DNA of 64,000 bases from Prochlorococcus sp. AG-363-M17 (GCA_003278365.1 QCFS01000006.1:1-64000); one strand, 5' to 3'; positions 19,458 to 29,965 are shown, counted from the first letter of the stretch. The notes: generated by a model from the sequence alone, not told the origin. Translations and numbers: made by a program.

Positions 19458-19595
19458 ATGACCAAGCGAACTTTTGGAGGAACCAGCCGTAAAAGGAAAC
19501 GCGTTTCGGGATTTCGCATAAGAATGCGCACCCATACAGGCAGGAGGGTGATTCGAAGTCGTCGAAAAAGAGGTAGGAGCCGAATAGCGGTTTAG
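19458..19595 (+). CDS. rpmH: 50S ribosomal protein L34
   Basis: A 45-residue, very basic protein starting [19 protein letters not shown] and containing RMRTHTGR and RSRRKRGR, the standard L34 pattern, although the first residues carry the cyanobacterial GGT variant. It stabilises the 23S rRNA core of the large subunit. It is followed 65 bases later by rnpA, the arrangement conserved in nearly all bacteria. Confidence 0.95.
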   Translation: MTKRTFGGTSRKRKRVSGFRIRMRTHTGRRVIRSRRKRGRSRIAV

Positions 19596-19660
19596 CTTTT
19601 GAACAGACCTTCAAATAATTAGAAAAGTCTTTCATCTTTTCTTTATCAATCAATTAAACG

Positions 19661-20047
19661 ATGGTTCTCCCTGCCTCGATGCGATTAAAAGGCTATAGAT
19701 GCTTCAACCACCTCAAAAGATCAGGGAGGGCATTTCATGGGCCTTCAATGGTTTTAAGAGTTGTCAAGGCAAAACCGCATCTCCTGAAATCACATCAACA
19801 CAACACCTATAGCGAAACCTGCAAATGTGCTGTAGCAATTAGCAGCAAGGTAAATAAAAAATCAGTAATAAGAAACAAGCTAAGACGCATCTTCCATTCC
19901 CACCTCACAAAAAGACTATGCCATTCAGGACCTAACCTCCCTTACTGGGCACTGATTAGTCTTAAACCAGTAGCCTCAAAAGCAGAGCACACAAAACTGC
20001 TACAAGAATGTGATCGCTTACTTAATGAAGCAGGACTCGCCTCATGA
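19661..20047 (+). CDS. rnpA: Ribonuclease P protein component
   Basis: A 128-residue basic protein. It contains the RNR signature region (SSKVNKKSVIRNKLRRIF) that binds the RNA subunit, and the N-terminal MRLKGYRCFNHLKRSG typical of RnpA. Together with the RNA subunit it trims the 5' leader of tRNA precursors. It overlaps the PH-domain gene by 4 bases and follows rpmH, so it belongs to the run ending with serS/rseP. Confidence 0.93.
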   Translation: MVLPASMRLKGYRCFNHLKRSGRAFHGPSMVLRVVKAKPHLLKSHQHNTYSETCKCAVAISSKVNKKSVIRNKLRRIFHSHLTKRLCHSGPNLPYWALISLKPVASKAEHTKLLQECDRLLNEAGLAS

Positions 20048-20451
20048 TCCTTAGTAATGAGGAAATCTTCTATGAAGGAGGGCCTGCGAAAGGGGATTTG
20101 ATTTTGAATATCCTCGCAGCATTCACAATTATCGGGCTGCCTTTTACTGTTGGAGCTGTGGTAAGGGCTCTATGGCTCCGTTTTAAAATAACCAATAAAA
20201 GAGTCTCAGTGACTGGAGGTTGGCTAGGAAGAGACAAGACTCAAGTCGTTTATAGCCAAATCAAAGAAGTCCGTGCTGTCCCAAGAGGATTTGGATCATG
20301 GGGAGATATGGTGCTTGTTCTTGAAGATGATTCTCGTTTAGAGATTCGCTCAATTCCAAATTTCAGAGAGACAGAGAAATACATTTTTCAACAAATCAAA
20401 GCAAAAAGGGGGCAAAATACAATTCAAGCGCAGAAAGGTTTTGCTGCTTGA
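20044..20451 (+). CDS. PH domain-containing membrane protein (YdbS/YdbT-like)
   Basis: A 135-residue protein with a hydrophobic stretch at about 22-45 and a bacterial PH domain after it: FKITNKRVSVTGGWLGRDKTQVVYSQIKEVR followed by a VLVLEDDSRLEIRSIPN strand pair. Such proteins are conserved between rnpA and yidC in cyanobacteria. Its role is unknown; the position suggests work at the membrane with YidC. Start and stop are close to both neighbours, with a 4-base overlap with rnpA. Confidence 0.75.
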   Translation: MILSNEEIFYEGGPAKGDLILNILAAFTIIGLPFTVGAVVRALWLRFKITNKRVSVTGGWLGRDKTQVVYSQIKEVRAVPRGFGSWGDMVLVLEDDSRLEIRSIPNFRETEKYIFQQIKAKRGQNTIQAQKGFAA

Positions 20452-20526
20452 GCCCAAAAACTAGTCGAGAGGCTAGTCAGTGGTGCAAACTGGCAAGACT
20501 TTTACCTTCCACCTAAGAGACAAATC

Positions 20527-21669
20527 GTGATCGGGTTCATCTCAGACAACTTGCTTATACCCATTCTGGATTTCTTCTATGGCTTGTTCCAAAGCTATGG
20601 ACTTGCGATTGTTGCCCTCACAATTGTAATTCGACTAGCCCTCTTTCCACTAAGTGCTGGATCCATACGAAGTGCAAGACGAATGAAGATTGCACAGCCA
20701 GTGATGCAAAAGCGTCAAGCGGAAATCAAAGCTAAATATGCTAACAATCCTCAAAAGCAGCAAGAGGAACTAAGCAACCTAATGAAGGAATTTGGCAGCC
20801 CTTTGGCTGGATGTCTTCCTCTGTTAGTTCAGATGCCAATTTTATTTGCACTCTTTGCAACTCTTAGAGGGTCACCTTTTGCAGATGTCCCTTATGCAGT
20901 GAATTTCAAGGTTCTTCCTTCAGAACAAATAGCTGCTGTTGAGCCAAAGCCATTTACCAGTCCAAAGCATTCTATTTTTATAACTGAACACGATCATTTC
21001 CCTGTGATCGCTTCTTTGCCAGGAGGTACCAAACTAGGGGCAGGAGAAACAACTCAAATCAATCTGCAAACACTAGATGGAAATAACTTTAAAAACCTAC
21101 TTTCTAAATATGAAGGAGGCAATAATTACAGTCCTTCTTGGAAAGTTACAAAAGGGGAAGGGCTTGTAAAGGTATCTTCCGATGGGACAGTAACTGCTGT
21201 CTCTCCTGGTGATGCAACTGTTGAGGCAAAAATTCCTGGATTAGCAGCAAAAAGTGGCTTTCTTTTTATAAAAGCGCTTGGGCAAGTTGGCTTTTACGTT
21301 GATGGTGCAATCAATTGGGATATAGCAACCCTTGTTGGAGCTTTTGGCCTAACCCTAGTGATATCTCAAGTACTTTCTGGTAGAGGAATGCCCGCAAATC
21401 CTCAACAATCAACCGCAAATAAAATCACACCAGTAATGATCACTGGGATGTTTCTTTTCTTTCCACTCCCTGCAGGGGTCCTTCTATATATGGTAATAGC
21501 CAATGTTTTCCAAGCTCTACAAACTTTCCTCCTAAGCAGAGAGGCTTTACCTGAAAACCTTCAAGCCATTCTTGACCAACAGTTAGCTCAAAAAGGTAAT
21601 GAAATCACTGCACCATCAATAACTACCAACTCAGACCGCCTACCTTTTGAACCTAAAAGTGGGAAATAA
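20527..21669 (+). CDS. yidC: Membrane protein insertase YidC/Alb3 with Ig-like insertion
   Basis: A 380-residue insertase that puts proteins into the plasma and thylakoid membranes. Residues 12-42 form the first membrane segment with the conserved arginine ([10 protein letters not shown]), 50-92 the cytoplasmic coiled coil, and 93-115 the next membrane segment. The last membrane segments are near 265-345. Between them, residues of about 150-250 are an extra domain whose [20 protein letters not shown] and following [14 protein letters not shown] resemble bacterial Ig-like group 2 domains. The start is GTG 20527. It sits between the PH-domain gene and the DUF177 gene, and its end overlaps the latter by 23 bases if that gene starts at TTG 21647. 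Confidence 0.92.
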   Translation: MIGFISDNLLIPILDFFYGLFQSYGLAIVALTIVIRLALFPLSAGSIRSARRMKIAQPVMQKRQAEIKAKYANNPQKQQEELSNLMKEFGSPLAGCLPLLVQMPILFALFATLRGSPFADVPYAVNFKVLPSEQIAAVEPKPFTSPKHSIFITEHDHFPVIASLPGGTKLGAGETTQINLQTLDGNNFKNLLSKYEGGNNYSPSWKVTKGEGLVKVSSDGTVTAVSPGDATVEAKIPGLAAKSGFLFIKALGQVGFYVDGAINWDIATLVGAFGLTLVISQVLSGRGMPANPQQSTANKITPVMITGMFLFFPLPAGVLLYMVIANVFQALQTFLLSREALPENLQAILDQQLAQKGNEITAPSITTNSDRLPFEPKSGK

Positions 21670-22222
21670 AGGGTCAAGGCTTGAACCAATACCATTAAAG
21701 GAATTAAGCTTTCACAAAGCTCCGAAGACTTGGCAAATAGATGAATTTATTACTGGTTTAGATTCTTCTAAACCAGTAACAGGATCAATCAAGGTCCAGA
21801 TAAAAGGACAAGAACTTTATGTAGAGGGTAGTTTTTGCACGATTATTAATCTCAAATGTGATCGTTGTCTTCAAAATTTCAATCAAGAGCTTAGTTATGA
21901 AGATCATGAGCTAATTCTCATAGAAAGCAAAGAATCTCGAAATAGAGGTAATAAGCAATTCTGCAATATGAATACCGCTCCCAAAGATCTTCTTGAGAGA
22001 ATTGATCCTAAAGAATCTTTTAATCCAAGAGAATGGACCTTTGAGCAATTAAGCTTGAAATTACCTTTAGTAAATGATTGTGGTGTTAACTGCCCTGGCC
22101 TACCTAAACCATCCTCATCCAGAAAATTTCCAAATGAAAACAACAACCTGAACCATTCAGAAAGGGTTGATCCTCGTTGGGAAGCACTAAAAGCATTCAA
22201 TCAACATGAAAAATTGGGATGA
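21647..22222 (+). CDS. DUF177/YceD family protein
   Basis: A protein of up to 191 residues with a CDRCL motif near residue 74, matching the CxxC of the DUF177 (YceD) family, followed by acidic [10 protein letters not shown]-like strands. Family members are linked with ribosome biogenesis, 23S rRNA and plastid translation. The second cysteine pair near [10 protein letters not shown] could add a metal site. The start is uncertain: TTG 21647 overlaps yidC by 23 bases, GTG 21659 by 11. The stop overlaps the next gene's start by 17 bases. Confidence 0.75.
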   Translation: MNLKVGNKGSRLEPIPLKELSFHKAPKTWQIDEFITGLDSSKPVTGSIKVQIKGQELYVEGSFCTIINLKCDRCLQNFNQELSYEDHELILIESKESRNRGNKQFCNMNTAPKDLLERIDPKESFNPREWTFEQLSLKLPLVNDCGVNCPGLPKPSSSRKFPNENNNLNHSERVDPRWEALKAFNQHEKLG

Positions 22223-23702
22223 TCATCTAGACCTTTTAATAAGAGCAAGAACACCTTTGCTCTGGATAAGAAGTGGCGAAGAAGAAAGAGTCGAAGTGCT
22301 GCTTAATCAAGCTGCAAAAAGACTTCAGCCTAGAAGAGTTGCTACTTGGGACTACATCGAGGGTCTTAAAGGTGCTCTTAATTCAGAAGGATTAGGCTCA
22401 AGACAGCCAATGTTAGTTCTGCAATGGCTGCAAAAACTCGAGTCAAACAACCCAACCATTCTGCTGGTAAAAGATTTCCATAGATTCTGTGAAGACGCTG
22501 GCATAGCAAGAATGGTCAGAAACCTTTCAGTAGAACTTCGGCAAAGACCTCATACCTTGGTTATTTGTTCTGGCCATTGGACTCCTCCAAAAGACCTAGA
22601 CGAGGCTCTTACTATCCTTGATCTACCGCTTCCACAAGAACCAGAGATAAGAACATTACTAAGCAACATTGCCCAAGTAAGTAGAAGTGACTTGGATAGC
22701 GAGGTACTCGAAGAGCTAACTCATGCCTGCAGTGGGCTTAGTGAGGCACGTGTTAGACAAGTTGCAGCAAGGGCTTTGGCTCAAAGGGGACAATTAGGCA
22801 GAGAAGATCTTGCGGAAGTCCTTGAGGAGAAACGTCAATCGGTTGCAAGAAGTGAAGTCCTTGAATATTTCGTCACAAATGCCAAACCGTCCGATATTGG
22901 GGGACTTGATGCCTTAAAAGGATGGCTTGATCAACGTCATCAAGCATTTTCAGATGAAGCTCGCAATTTTGGCCTACCGCTCCCAAGAGGGGTATTACTC
23001 GTTGGGCCTCAAGGAACAGGTAAATCGTTAACTGCAAAGGCCATTGCACATAGTTGGTCCATGCCATTGCTTCGCTTAGATGTTGGAAGACTGTTTGCTG
23101 GATTAGTAGGGGCTAGTGAAGCTCGAACCAGAGAAACAATTCTCAGGGCGGAAGCAATGGCCCCCTGTGTCCTATGGATTGACGAGATAGACAAGGGTTT
23201 TGGGGGAGATGCCCGGAGCGATGGGGGTACTAGTCAAAGAGTTCTAGCAAATGTGCTCACCTGGATGGCAGAAAAAACTTCTGCAGTGTTTGTGGTTGCT
23301 ACAGCTAACGGTGTGGAGCGCCTTCCCGCAGAACTTCTAAGGAAAGGACGTTTTGATGAGATTTTCATGCTTGATCTACCAACATTGGAAGAAAGATTTA
23401 GCATCCTGAAATTACATATCAACCAAAGGAGATCCAGTTTGAATCTTCCTCTCAATGCAGTGGTTGACCGAACAGAGGGTTTTTCTGGGGCCGAGCTAGA
23501 ACAGACAGTAATTGAGGCAATGCATCTTGCATTCGCCGAACGAAGAGAACTGGAAGAAACTGATCTAATTCTTGCGGCGACTCAATTGGTCCCCTTATCA
23601 AAAACAGCCCGAGAGCAACTTGATTCGTTAAAGCAATGGGCTGCAAGTGGAAGAGCCAGACCAGCTTCCCTTAAATTGAGCCAAGCTCTGCGGCCAACTT
23701 GA
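22206..23702 (+). CDS. AAA+ ATPase, Ycf46-like
   Basis: A 498-residue protein. The N-terminal 220 residues resemble Ycf46, a cyanobacterial and algal plastid protein of unclear role. The AAA module begins near 230 (PSDIGGLDALKGWL); Walker A is GPQGTGKS at 267-274 and Walker B WIDEID at about 324-329, followed by sensor segments and GRFDEIFMLDLPTLEER. Slr0374 of Synechocystis, of this family, has been linked to CO2 uptake regulation. The start lies inside the end of the DUF177 gene, showing coupling. The membership in an operon with yidC and DUF177 suggests a maturation or quality-control role; this is inference. Confidence 0.8.
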   Translation: MKNWDDHLDLLIRARTPLLWIRSGEEERVEVLLNQAAKRLQPRRVATWDYIEGLKGALNSEGLGSRQPMLVLQWLQKLESNNPTILLVKDFHRFCEDAGIARMVRNLSVELRQRPHTLVICSGHWTPPKDLDEALTILDLPLPQEPEIRTLLSNIAQVSRSDLDSEVLEELTHACSGLSEARVRQVAARALAQRGQLGREDLAEVLEEKRQSVARSEVLEYFVTNAKPSDIGGLDALKGWLDQRHQAFSDEARNFGLPLPRGVLLVGPQGTGKSLTAKAIAHSWSMPLLRLDVGRLFAGLVGASEARTRETILRAEAMAPCVLWIDEIDKGFGGDARSDGGTSQRVLANVLTWMAEKTSAVFVVATANGVERLPAELLRKGRFDEIFMLDLPTLEERFSILKLHINQRRSSLNLPLNAVVDRTEGFSGAELEQTVIEAMHLAFAERRELEETDLILAATQLVPLSKTAREQLDSLKQWAASGRARPASLKLSQALRPT

Positions 23703-23810
23703 GCAATCTTCTAATAAAACTTCAGAGAAAATTTTTATCATCTGAACAAACACAAATTGTGGATATGGCTTAACAGCATCTAGGCTTAATCCGTTAGGAA
23801 GTTAAACATC

Positions 23811-25091
23811 TTGCTTGACCAGCGACTAATACGTGAGGATCCCGCCTTTTTTGCCCAAGAGCTTGGTCGAAGGGGGTTGAAGGTGGATCTTGAAGCAATT
23901 CAGAAAATTGCTAAAAAACAAAAGGACTTGGCAGAACAGCGAAGCAAATTACAAGCCACAGGAAATCAAATAGGCAAAGAGGTAGGAGACATGATGAAAA
24001 ATGGGGGCGACCCTAAAAGCAATGAAATAACAACTTTAAGAAGCAAAGGAAACCAAATCAAACAAAAGGTATCTGCTCTTGATTCAGAAGAAAAACAAAT
24101 TTCTTTTAAGCTGAAAGAACAATTACTAAGGCTTCCTAATTTACCCAACAAAAACTGTCCAAACGGAAAAGACGAAAAAGAAAATCTAGAGATACGCAGA
24201 TGGGGCAGCCCTAGAGATGAATCAAACTTGAAGAGACATTGGGAAATAGCTGATGAACTTCACTTGTTTGACACAGAAAGATCAGCAAGAATTGCTCAAA
24301 GTCGTTTCGTGACTTTATTAAACAAAGGAGCCAAGCTAGAGCGTGCTCTAATTAACTTCATGCTGGACTTACATACCACAAAAGGCTATCAAGAAATAAT
24401 GCCTCCAGTGCTAGTAAACACAGCAAGTTTAACTGGCTCTGGACAACTTCCGAAATTTGCAGAAGAAAGCTTCAAGTGCATTAGCGATGACCTATGGCTT
24501 ACCCCTACATCTGAAGTACCAGTAACTGCCATGCACCGTGATGAAATACTTCCTTTCGAAAAGCTTCCTATTAAGTATGTAGCTTATAGCCCTTGTTTTC
24601 GAAGAGAAGCTGGTAGCTACGGTAAAGACACAAGAGGGTTAATCAGACTCCATCAATTCAACAAAGTTGAGTTGTATTGGTTTTCGGATTCAAACTATTC
24701 AGAAGAAGCACACGAAACAATCACTAAAGACGCTGAAGATGTTTTACAAAAACTCGAACTTCCGTATCGAGTCATAGATTTATGTACTGGAGATCTAGGG
24801 TTTTCTGCAGCAAGAACATTTGATTTAGAAGTTTGGTTGCCTGGGGCAAGGGCCTTCCGAGAGATCTCTAGCTGTAGCAACTGTGAGGACTTTCAAGCAA
24901 GGCGCTCTGGAATTAGAACAAAAGAAGGGAAATCCACGAAACTATTACATACACTTAATGGAAGTGGTCTAGCAGTAGGACGAACAATGGCCGCTGTTCT
25001 AGAGAATGGACAACAAGAAGATGGAAGCGTAAAGCTTCCTAAAGCACTTGCTCCTTATTTTGGTAATGACCGCCTAAAACCTGAACCTTGA
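23811..25091 (+). CDS. serS: Seryl-tRNA synthetase
   Basis: A 426-residue class II synthetase charging tRNA-Ser. The N-terminal 110 residues form the long antiparallel coiled coil that grips the tRNA. Motif 2 is PCFRREAGSYGKDTRGLIR and motif 3 is LNGSGLAVGRTMAA, with TPTSEVPVT before them. The start is TTG 23811, the only reasonable start before the conserved LDQRLIREDPAFF. About 110 bases of non-coding sequence separate it from the AAA gene, so it may have its own promoter. Confidence 0.95.
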   Translation: MLDQRLIREDPAFFAQELGRRGLKVDLEAIQKIAKKQKDLAEQRSKLQATGNQIGKEVGDMMKNGGDPKSNEITTLRSKGNQIKQKVSALDSEEKQISFKLKEQLLRLPNLPNKNCPNGKDEKENLEIRRWGSPRDESNLKRHWEIADELHLFDTERSARIAQSRFVTLLNKGAKLERALINFMLDLHTTKGYQEIMPPVLVNTASLTGSGQLPKFAEESFKCISDDLWLTPTSEVPVTAMHRDEILPFEKLPIKYVAYSPCFRREAGSYGKDTRGLIRLHQFNKVELYWFSDSNYSEEAHETITKDAEDVLQKLELPYRVIDLCTGDLGFSAARTFDLEVWLPGARAFREISSCSNCEDFQARRSGIRTKEGKSTKLLHTLNGSGLAVGRTMAAVLENGQQEDGSVKLPKALAPYFGNDRLKPEP

Positions 25092-25114
25092 ACAAATAAA
25101 CTAGCCAGTTTTCT

Positions 25115-26197
25115 ATGAATATCCTAATAGCGCTAATAAGTCTTGGAGTCCTAATTCTTATCCATGAAGCTGGTCACTTTCTAGCTGCAACCTTGCAAGG
25201 GATCCGAGTAAATGGTTTTTCTATTGGTTTTGGTCCGGCTTTAATAAAACAAGAAGTAAATGGTGTCACCTATGCATTAAGAGCTCTTCCTCTAGGAGGA
25301 TTCGTTTCCTTTCCAGATGAGGAGCAAGATATTGAAATTGATAAAGACGACCCAAATCTTTTACGCAATCGTCCTATCTATCAGCGAGCGATTGTTATTT
25401 CCGCAGGGGTGATTGCAAACCTCCTCCTTGCATGGACAGTTCTATTTGGCCAAGCAGCAATTGTCGGAATCCCAACCCAACCAGATCCTGGGGTCATTGT
25501 TGTAGCAGTTGAACGCAATGAACAGGCTGACATAGCTGGTCTCGCACCAGGAGATCGAATTATTAGTATTGGTGGAATTCAACTTGGGCAAGGACAAGAA
25601 GCTGTTCAATCATTGGTAACCAGAGTTAGGAATTCGGCAGGTGAGATCCTTTCTTTAGAGCGAGACAGGGAGGGTCAGGTCGACTCCCTCACAATTACTC
25701 CAAGTCAGTTTCAAGGAAATGGAAAAATAGGCGCGCAGTTACAACCATCCATTACAGGAAGTCTTCAACCAGCAAAAGGTTCTTTGGAAATATTTACGGC
25801 AGCAAACAATCAATTCTTTGATCTTCTAAGCAGAACAATTAATGGTTACAAAGGACTTATTACAGAGTTCGGTTCTACCGCTCAACAATTAAGTGGACCA
25901 GTGAAAATTGTTGAGATTGGAGCACAACTCTCTGGGCAAGGAGTTTCTGGGATAACACTCTTCACAGCTTTAATCTCAATCAACCTCGCAGTTTTAAATT
26001 CATTACCATTGCCTCTTCTTGATGGAGGTCAGTTAGTTCTGCTTATTCTTGAGGGGGTTAGGGGTAAACCTGTCCCGCAGAAACTCCAACTAGCCATTAT
26101 GCAATCTGGTTTTATCTTAATGGTAGGACTTAGTCTGGTACTAATTATTCGCGACACAACTCAGCTTTCAATCTTCCAAGAGCTACTAGGAAACTAG
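25115..26197 (+). CDS. rseP: Site-2 protease family intramembrane zinc metalloprotease
   Basis: A 360-residue protein of the M50 family. The zinc site HEAGH is at residues 17-21, and the second ligand lies in LPLPLLDGGQL near the C-terminus. A PDZ domain occupies about 125-210 (DIAGLAPGDRIISIGG). It has four membrane segments. It performs regulated proteolysis of membrane proteins such as anti-sigma factors; the substrate here is unknown. Its start is 24 bases after serS, suggesting co-transcription. Confidence 0.93.
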   Translation: MNILIALISLGVLILIHEAGHFLAATLQGIRVNGFSIGFGPALIKQEVNGVTYALRALPLGGFVSFPDEEQDIEIDKDDPNLLRNRPIYQRAIVISAGVIANLLLAWTVLFGQAAIVGIPTQPDPGVIVVAVERNEQADIAGLAPGDRIISIGGIQLGQGQEAVQSLVTRVRNSAGEILSLERDREGQVDSLTITPSQFQGNGKIGAQLQPSITGSLQPAKGSLEIFTAANNQFFDLLSRTINGYKGLITEFGSTAQQLSGPVKIVEIGAQLSGQGVSGITLFTALISINLAVLNSLPLPLLDGGQLVLLILEGVRGKPVPQKLQLAIMQSGFILMVGLSLVLIIRDTTQLSIFQELLGN

Positions 26198-26353
26198 ACA
26201 ATGCAGTTCCAGAGGTTCGTGAAATAAAGACACCTTCAGGCTCATAATCGAACCAAAAAGAATTCGAAATAAATTGGATTGGATAGCAAAATTGAAAATT
26301 TTTCATGTGGAAGGCTATTATTTCTGATTGTCACTAAGACTTGAATCTGCTGC

Positions 26354-26656
26354 ATGGCTAAAAAGTCAATGATCGCGCGCGATGTGAAACGCAAGAAACT
26401 TGTTGAGCGTTTTGCCGCAAAACGTACTGCTTTATTAAAAGCCTTCAATTCAGCTCGTGATCCAATGGAGAGGCTTGAAATTCACCGCAAGATTCAAGCA
26501 CTTCCAAGAAACAGTGCTCCAAATAGAATTCGCAATCGTTGCTGGGCAACTGGAAAACCTAGAGGTGTTTACAGAGACTTTGGACTTTGTCGCAACCAAT
26601 TGAGGGCTCGTGCCCACAACGGAGAACTACCAGGAGTGGTTAAATCAAGTTGGTAA
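26354..26656 (+). CDS. rpsN: 30S ribosomal protein S14
   Basis: A 100-residue basic protein with the long form of S14 that lacks zinc cysteines. [20 protein letters not shown] at the start and [20 protein letters not shown] near the end are diagnostic. It helps assemble the head of the small subunit. It is preceded by about 150 bases and followed by about 205 bases of non-coding sequence, so it probably is a separate transcription unit. Confidence 0.95.
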   Translation: MAKKSMIARDVKRKKLVERFAAKRTALLKAFNSARDPMERLEIHRKIQALPRNSAPNRIRNRCWATGKPRGVYRDFGLCRNQLRARAHNGELPGVVKSSW

Positions 26657-26861
26657 CTTGGTAGCTATCGTAAGGGATCTCAAGCTTCAGCTAAGTCCAA
26701 ATAAGCAACTAATACCGATTATCAAGAAGCGGAATATGGGGCTAACTACCCTTGAATATCATTCTGAAATAAGTTGCTCTCAAGATAGATGAACAAGCAT
26801 CTCTATCCGAGGGTTCCTATAAAATGCGAGAATATTGAAAGATTAAAAGACATAAGAGCAC

Positions 26862-29027
26862 GTGCAAGGTCAGACACAGTCAATCTCCTTTGATGGTCGG
26901 GAGATAAGACTGACTACAGGGCGATTCGCGCCACAGGCCGGAGGTTCAGTTCTTGTGGAATGCGGAGATACCGCAATCCTAGTTACTGCAACCCAATCAA
27001 CAGGGAGGGAGGGCATTGACTTCCTGCCTCTGATTTGTGATTACGAAGAGAGGCTCTATGCCGCTGGTCGCATCCCAGGCAGCTTCATGAGGCGAGAAAG
27101 CCGCCCTCCTGAGCGAGCAACACTAATCGCCCGTCTCATGGACCGACCCATGCGTCCTCTTTTTCCTAACTGGATGAGAGACGATATACAAATAGTTGCT
27201 ACATGCCTTTCTCTAGACGAGCGTGTTCCAGGAGACGTCCTTGCCGTCACTGGCGCATCTATGGCAACACTTCTTGCTGAGATCCCTTTCCAGGGACCCA
27301 TGGCAGCAGTAAGAGTGGGGCTCCTAGGAGATGATTTTGTACTAAACCCAAGTTTCCGTGAGATAGAACGAGGAGATCTTGACCTTGTAGTAGCAGGGAC
27401 TCCACAAGGCGTTGTCATGGTGGAAGCAGGGGCAAGTCAACTGTCAGAGCAAGATGTAATAGAGGCTATTGATTTCGGGTATGAAGCAGTCTGCGAACTA
27501 ATTAAGGCCCAAGAATCCATTCTTAAAGATTCTGGAATTAAGCAGGTACTACCTGAACAACCTGCTGAAGACAAAACCCTTCCCACATATTTAGAAAAAA
27601 ATTGCACTAAAGCAATTGGAGAAGTATTAAAGCAATTCGATCAAACAAAATCAGCTCGAGACGAAAAGCTCGATGCAATTAAAGCTCAAGCAGCCGAAGC
27701 CATCGATGCGTTAAAAGAGGACAACAACGTTAAAAAAGCAATAACAAATAACAACAAGCTCCTTGGAACATCTTTCAAGGCTCTCACCAAGAAACTGATG
27801 CGAGAGCAAATCCTTAAAGAAGGAGTTCGAGTTGATGGAAGGAAGCTAGACGAAGTCCGCAAAATAGATGCTGATGTAGGAGTGCTTCCCAAAAGGGTTC
27901 ATGGGTCTGGCTTATTCCAAAGAGGCTTAACTCAAGTTCTTTCTACAGCAACCCTAGGGACTCCAAGTGATGCCCAAGAAATGGATGATTTAAATCCAAG
28001 TACCGAAAAAACCTACCTCCATCACTACAACTTCCCTCCTTATTCAGTGGGAGAGACTCGTCCAATGAGATCCCCTGGCCGAAGAGAAATTGGCCATGGG
28101 GCCCTCGCTGAAAGAGCAATCATCCCTGTCTTACCTGCAAAAGACACATTTCCATATGTACTAAGAGTCGTAAGTGAAGTGCTCAGCTCCAATGGATCTA
28201 CCTCAATGGGTTCAGTTTGTGGAAGCACCCTTGCTCTTATGGATGCAGGGGTTCCGTTGCAAGCACCTGTTAGTGGAGCCGCGATGGGCCTTATAAAAGA
28301 AGAAGAAGAAGTCAGAATCCTTACAGACATTCAGGGGATCGAAGACTTCCTAGGAGATATGGATTTCAAAGTTGCCGGGACAGAAAAAGGTATAACTGCA
28401 CTCCAAATGGACATGAAAATAACTGGTTTATCAGTTTCGACAGTCTCTGATGCAATCAACCAGGCTCGTCCAGCAAGGATTCACATCCTAGAAAAGATGA
28501 AAGAAGCTATTGACAAGCCACGAGAAAACTTGTCACCACATGCACCAAGGCTTCTTAGCTTCCGAATAGATCCTGAACTAATTGGAACAGTAATAGGTCC
28601 TGGTGGTAGAACAATTAAAGGAATTACTGAACGCACTAATACCAAAATTGATATTGAAGATGGTGGAATCGTTACCATTGCTTCTCATGATGGTGCTGCG
28701 GCTGAAGGAGCTCAACGCATAATCGAAGGTTTAACTAGAAAAGTAAATGAAGGAGAAGTCTTCACCGGGTCAATAACCAGAATTATCCCTATCGGAGCAT
28801 TTGTTGAGATCCTACCTGGTAAAGAAGGCATGATTCATATATCTCAACTATCTGAAGCTCGTGTAGAAAAAGTTGAGGATGTAGTCAAAGTTGGAGATGA
28901 AGTAACAGTCAGAGTAAGGGAAATTGATAATCGTGGGCGCATCAATTTAACTCTTAGAGGAGTTCCTCAAAATGGGGAGTCCATGAACCCTGAACCCACT
29001 CCAACACCAGTTGCTCCTTTGACTTAG
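26862..29027 (+). CDS. pnp: Polyribonucleotide nucleotidyltransferase (PNPase)
   Basis: A 721-residue protein with two RNase PH domains (about 5-220 and 315-535), a helical linker between them, a KH domain near 555-615 ([20 protein letters not shown]) and an S1 domain near 625-695 ([20 protein letters not shown]). It degrades RNA 3' to 5' using phosphate and may add tails in cyanobacteria. The start is GTG 26862. The 205-base leader may hold autoregulatory sequence as in other pnp genes, but I see no clear hairpin. Confidence 0.95.
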   Translation: MQGQTQSISFDGREIRLTTGRFAPQAGGSVLVECGDTAILVTATQSTGREGIDFLPLICDYEERLYAAGRIPGSFMRRESRPPERATLIARLMDRPMRPLFPNWMRDDIQIVATCLSLDERVPGDVLAVTGASMATLLAEIPFQGPMAAVRVGLLGDDFVLNPSFREIERGDLDLVVAGTPQGVVMVEAGASQLSEQDVIEAIDFGYEAVCELIKAQESILKDSGIKQVLPEQPAEDKTLPTYLEKNCTKAIGEVLKQFDQTKSARDEKLDAIKAQAAEAIDALKEDNNVKKAITNNNKLLGTSFKALTKKLMREQILKEGVRVDGRKLDEVRKIDADVGVLPKRVHGSGLFQRGLTQVLSTATLGTPSDAQEMDDLNPSTEKTYLHHYNFPPYSVGETRPMRSPGRREIGHGALAERAIIPVLPAKDTFPYVLRVVSEVLSSNGSTSMGSVCGSTLALMDAGVPLQAPVSGAAMGLIKEEEEVRILTDIQGIEDFLGDMDFKVAGTEKGITALQMDMKITGLSVSTVSDAINQARPARIHILEKMKEAIDKPRENLSPHAPRLLSFRIDPELIGTVIGPGGRTIKGITERTNTKIDIEDGGIVTIASHDGAAAEGAQRIIEGLTRKVNEGEVFTGSITRIIPIGAFVEILPGKEGMIHISQLSEARVEKVEDVVKVGDEVTVRVREIDNRGRINLTLRGVPQNGESMNPEPTPTPVAPLT

Positions 29028-29034
29028 TAGCTTC

Positions 29035-29952
29035 TCAAAGTTGGTAATTAGGGTCAATATCTAACAATAAAGCTTTTATCTTCTCGCAAATCTGAGAATG
29101 CTGAATACCATGGGTTGCTATCAAGCATCCCTCTTGGCATATATCCCCATTGTTATATAGAAGTGGGGCCCCATTTGCATGAGTGAAGGATCCCCCTGCA
29201 CTAATTAAAACTGCTTCTGGACCGGCCATATCCCAATCTTTTGGTGCACTATTTCCTGAAAGTGATATGTACAAATCTGCCTCTCCTCTAAGAATTGCTA
29301 TAACTTTGCATCCAACACTTCCAATAACCTTTTCTCTCTTATAGGGAAGACTCTTAAGCAAACTTTCCAACCTTTGATCGCGATGGTTACGACTAGTAAC
29401 CAAAGAAATATCATTTTCGTGTTCCCGTTTACTGAAAGAAGCAGGGGTCTTCTCCCCTTTTCGATTCTCGCCCCATGCACCTACTCCAACCACCCCAAAC
29501 CATAACTGCTGATCTTCAGGAAGTAAGACAACCCCAAAAACAGGGCGGTTTAAATGAACTAATCCCAAATGAACAGCATATTCACCAGAACCCTGCAGGA
29601 AATCTTTTGTTCCATCCAAAGGATCTAAAATCCAAAGCCATTCAGCATCAATTACTTCGTCTTGGCTTAGCTCTGTTTTTGCAGTCTCCTCACTGAGCAA
29701 AGTCCAGTTGGTTTTGGGAAATTCGGATTTCAAACCATTTAACAACCATGTGTTAACAGCTAAGTCAGCTGCCGAAACAGGGCCTTCGCTAGATTGATCG
29801 ACATCTAATATTCTTGAAAAGCCAAAGGGGGGCTTCTCGCCTCGAGCATATGCACGCAAAATATCTGCTGCTCCCCAACACAAAGGCCTTAGCTTCTTAA
29901 GAAGAGACTCTAATTGAACCCCTTCAGGCAAGACAGGTTGACTAGGCATCAT
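29035..29952 (-). CDS. CysQ-like 3'(2'),5'-bisphosphate nucleotidase, inositol monophosphatase family
   Basis: A 305-residue phosphatase of the IMPase fold. The metal sites are visible as LLSEETA (Glu pair) and WILDPLDGTKDFLQGSGEY, and a second site as KDWDMAGPEAVLISAGG. CysQ removes 3'-phosphoadenosine 5'-phosphate formed in sulfate assimilation. The annotation could equally be a general inositol-phosphate phosphatase. It is convergent with pnp and divergent from rsmI, with only about 13 bases between the starts. Confidence 0.85.
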   Translation of the reverse strand: MMPSQPVLPEGVQLESLLKKLRPLCWGAADILRAYARGEKPPFGFSRILDVDQSSEGPVSAADLAVNTWLLNGLKSEFPKTNWTLLSEETAKTELSQDEVIDAEWLWILDPLDGTKDFLQGSGEYAVHLGLVHLNRPVFGVVLLPEDQQLWFGVVGVGAWGENRKGEKTPASFSKREHENDISLVTSRNHRDQRLESLLKSLPYKREKVIGSVGCKVIAILRGEADLYISLSGNSAPKDWDMAGPEAVLISAGGSFTHANGAPLLYNNGDICQEGCLIATHGIQHSQICEKIKALLLDIDPNYQL

Positions 29953-29965
29953 AGTTAGGTTGCTT

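Noticed and set aside
26214-26290. tRNA-Met-like stretch with GGCTCATAATC before rpsN
   Set aside because: Acceptor, D and T arms cannot be drawn, so the resemblance to an anticodon loop is chance.
26610-26792. A 60-codon frame overlapping the end of rpsN
   Set aside because: It starts inside rpsN in another frame and has no family or ribosome binding site support.
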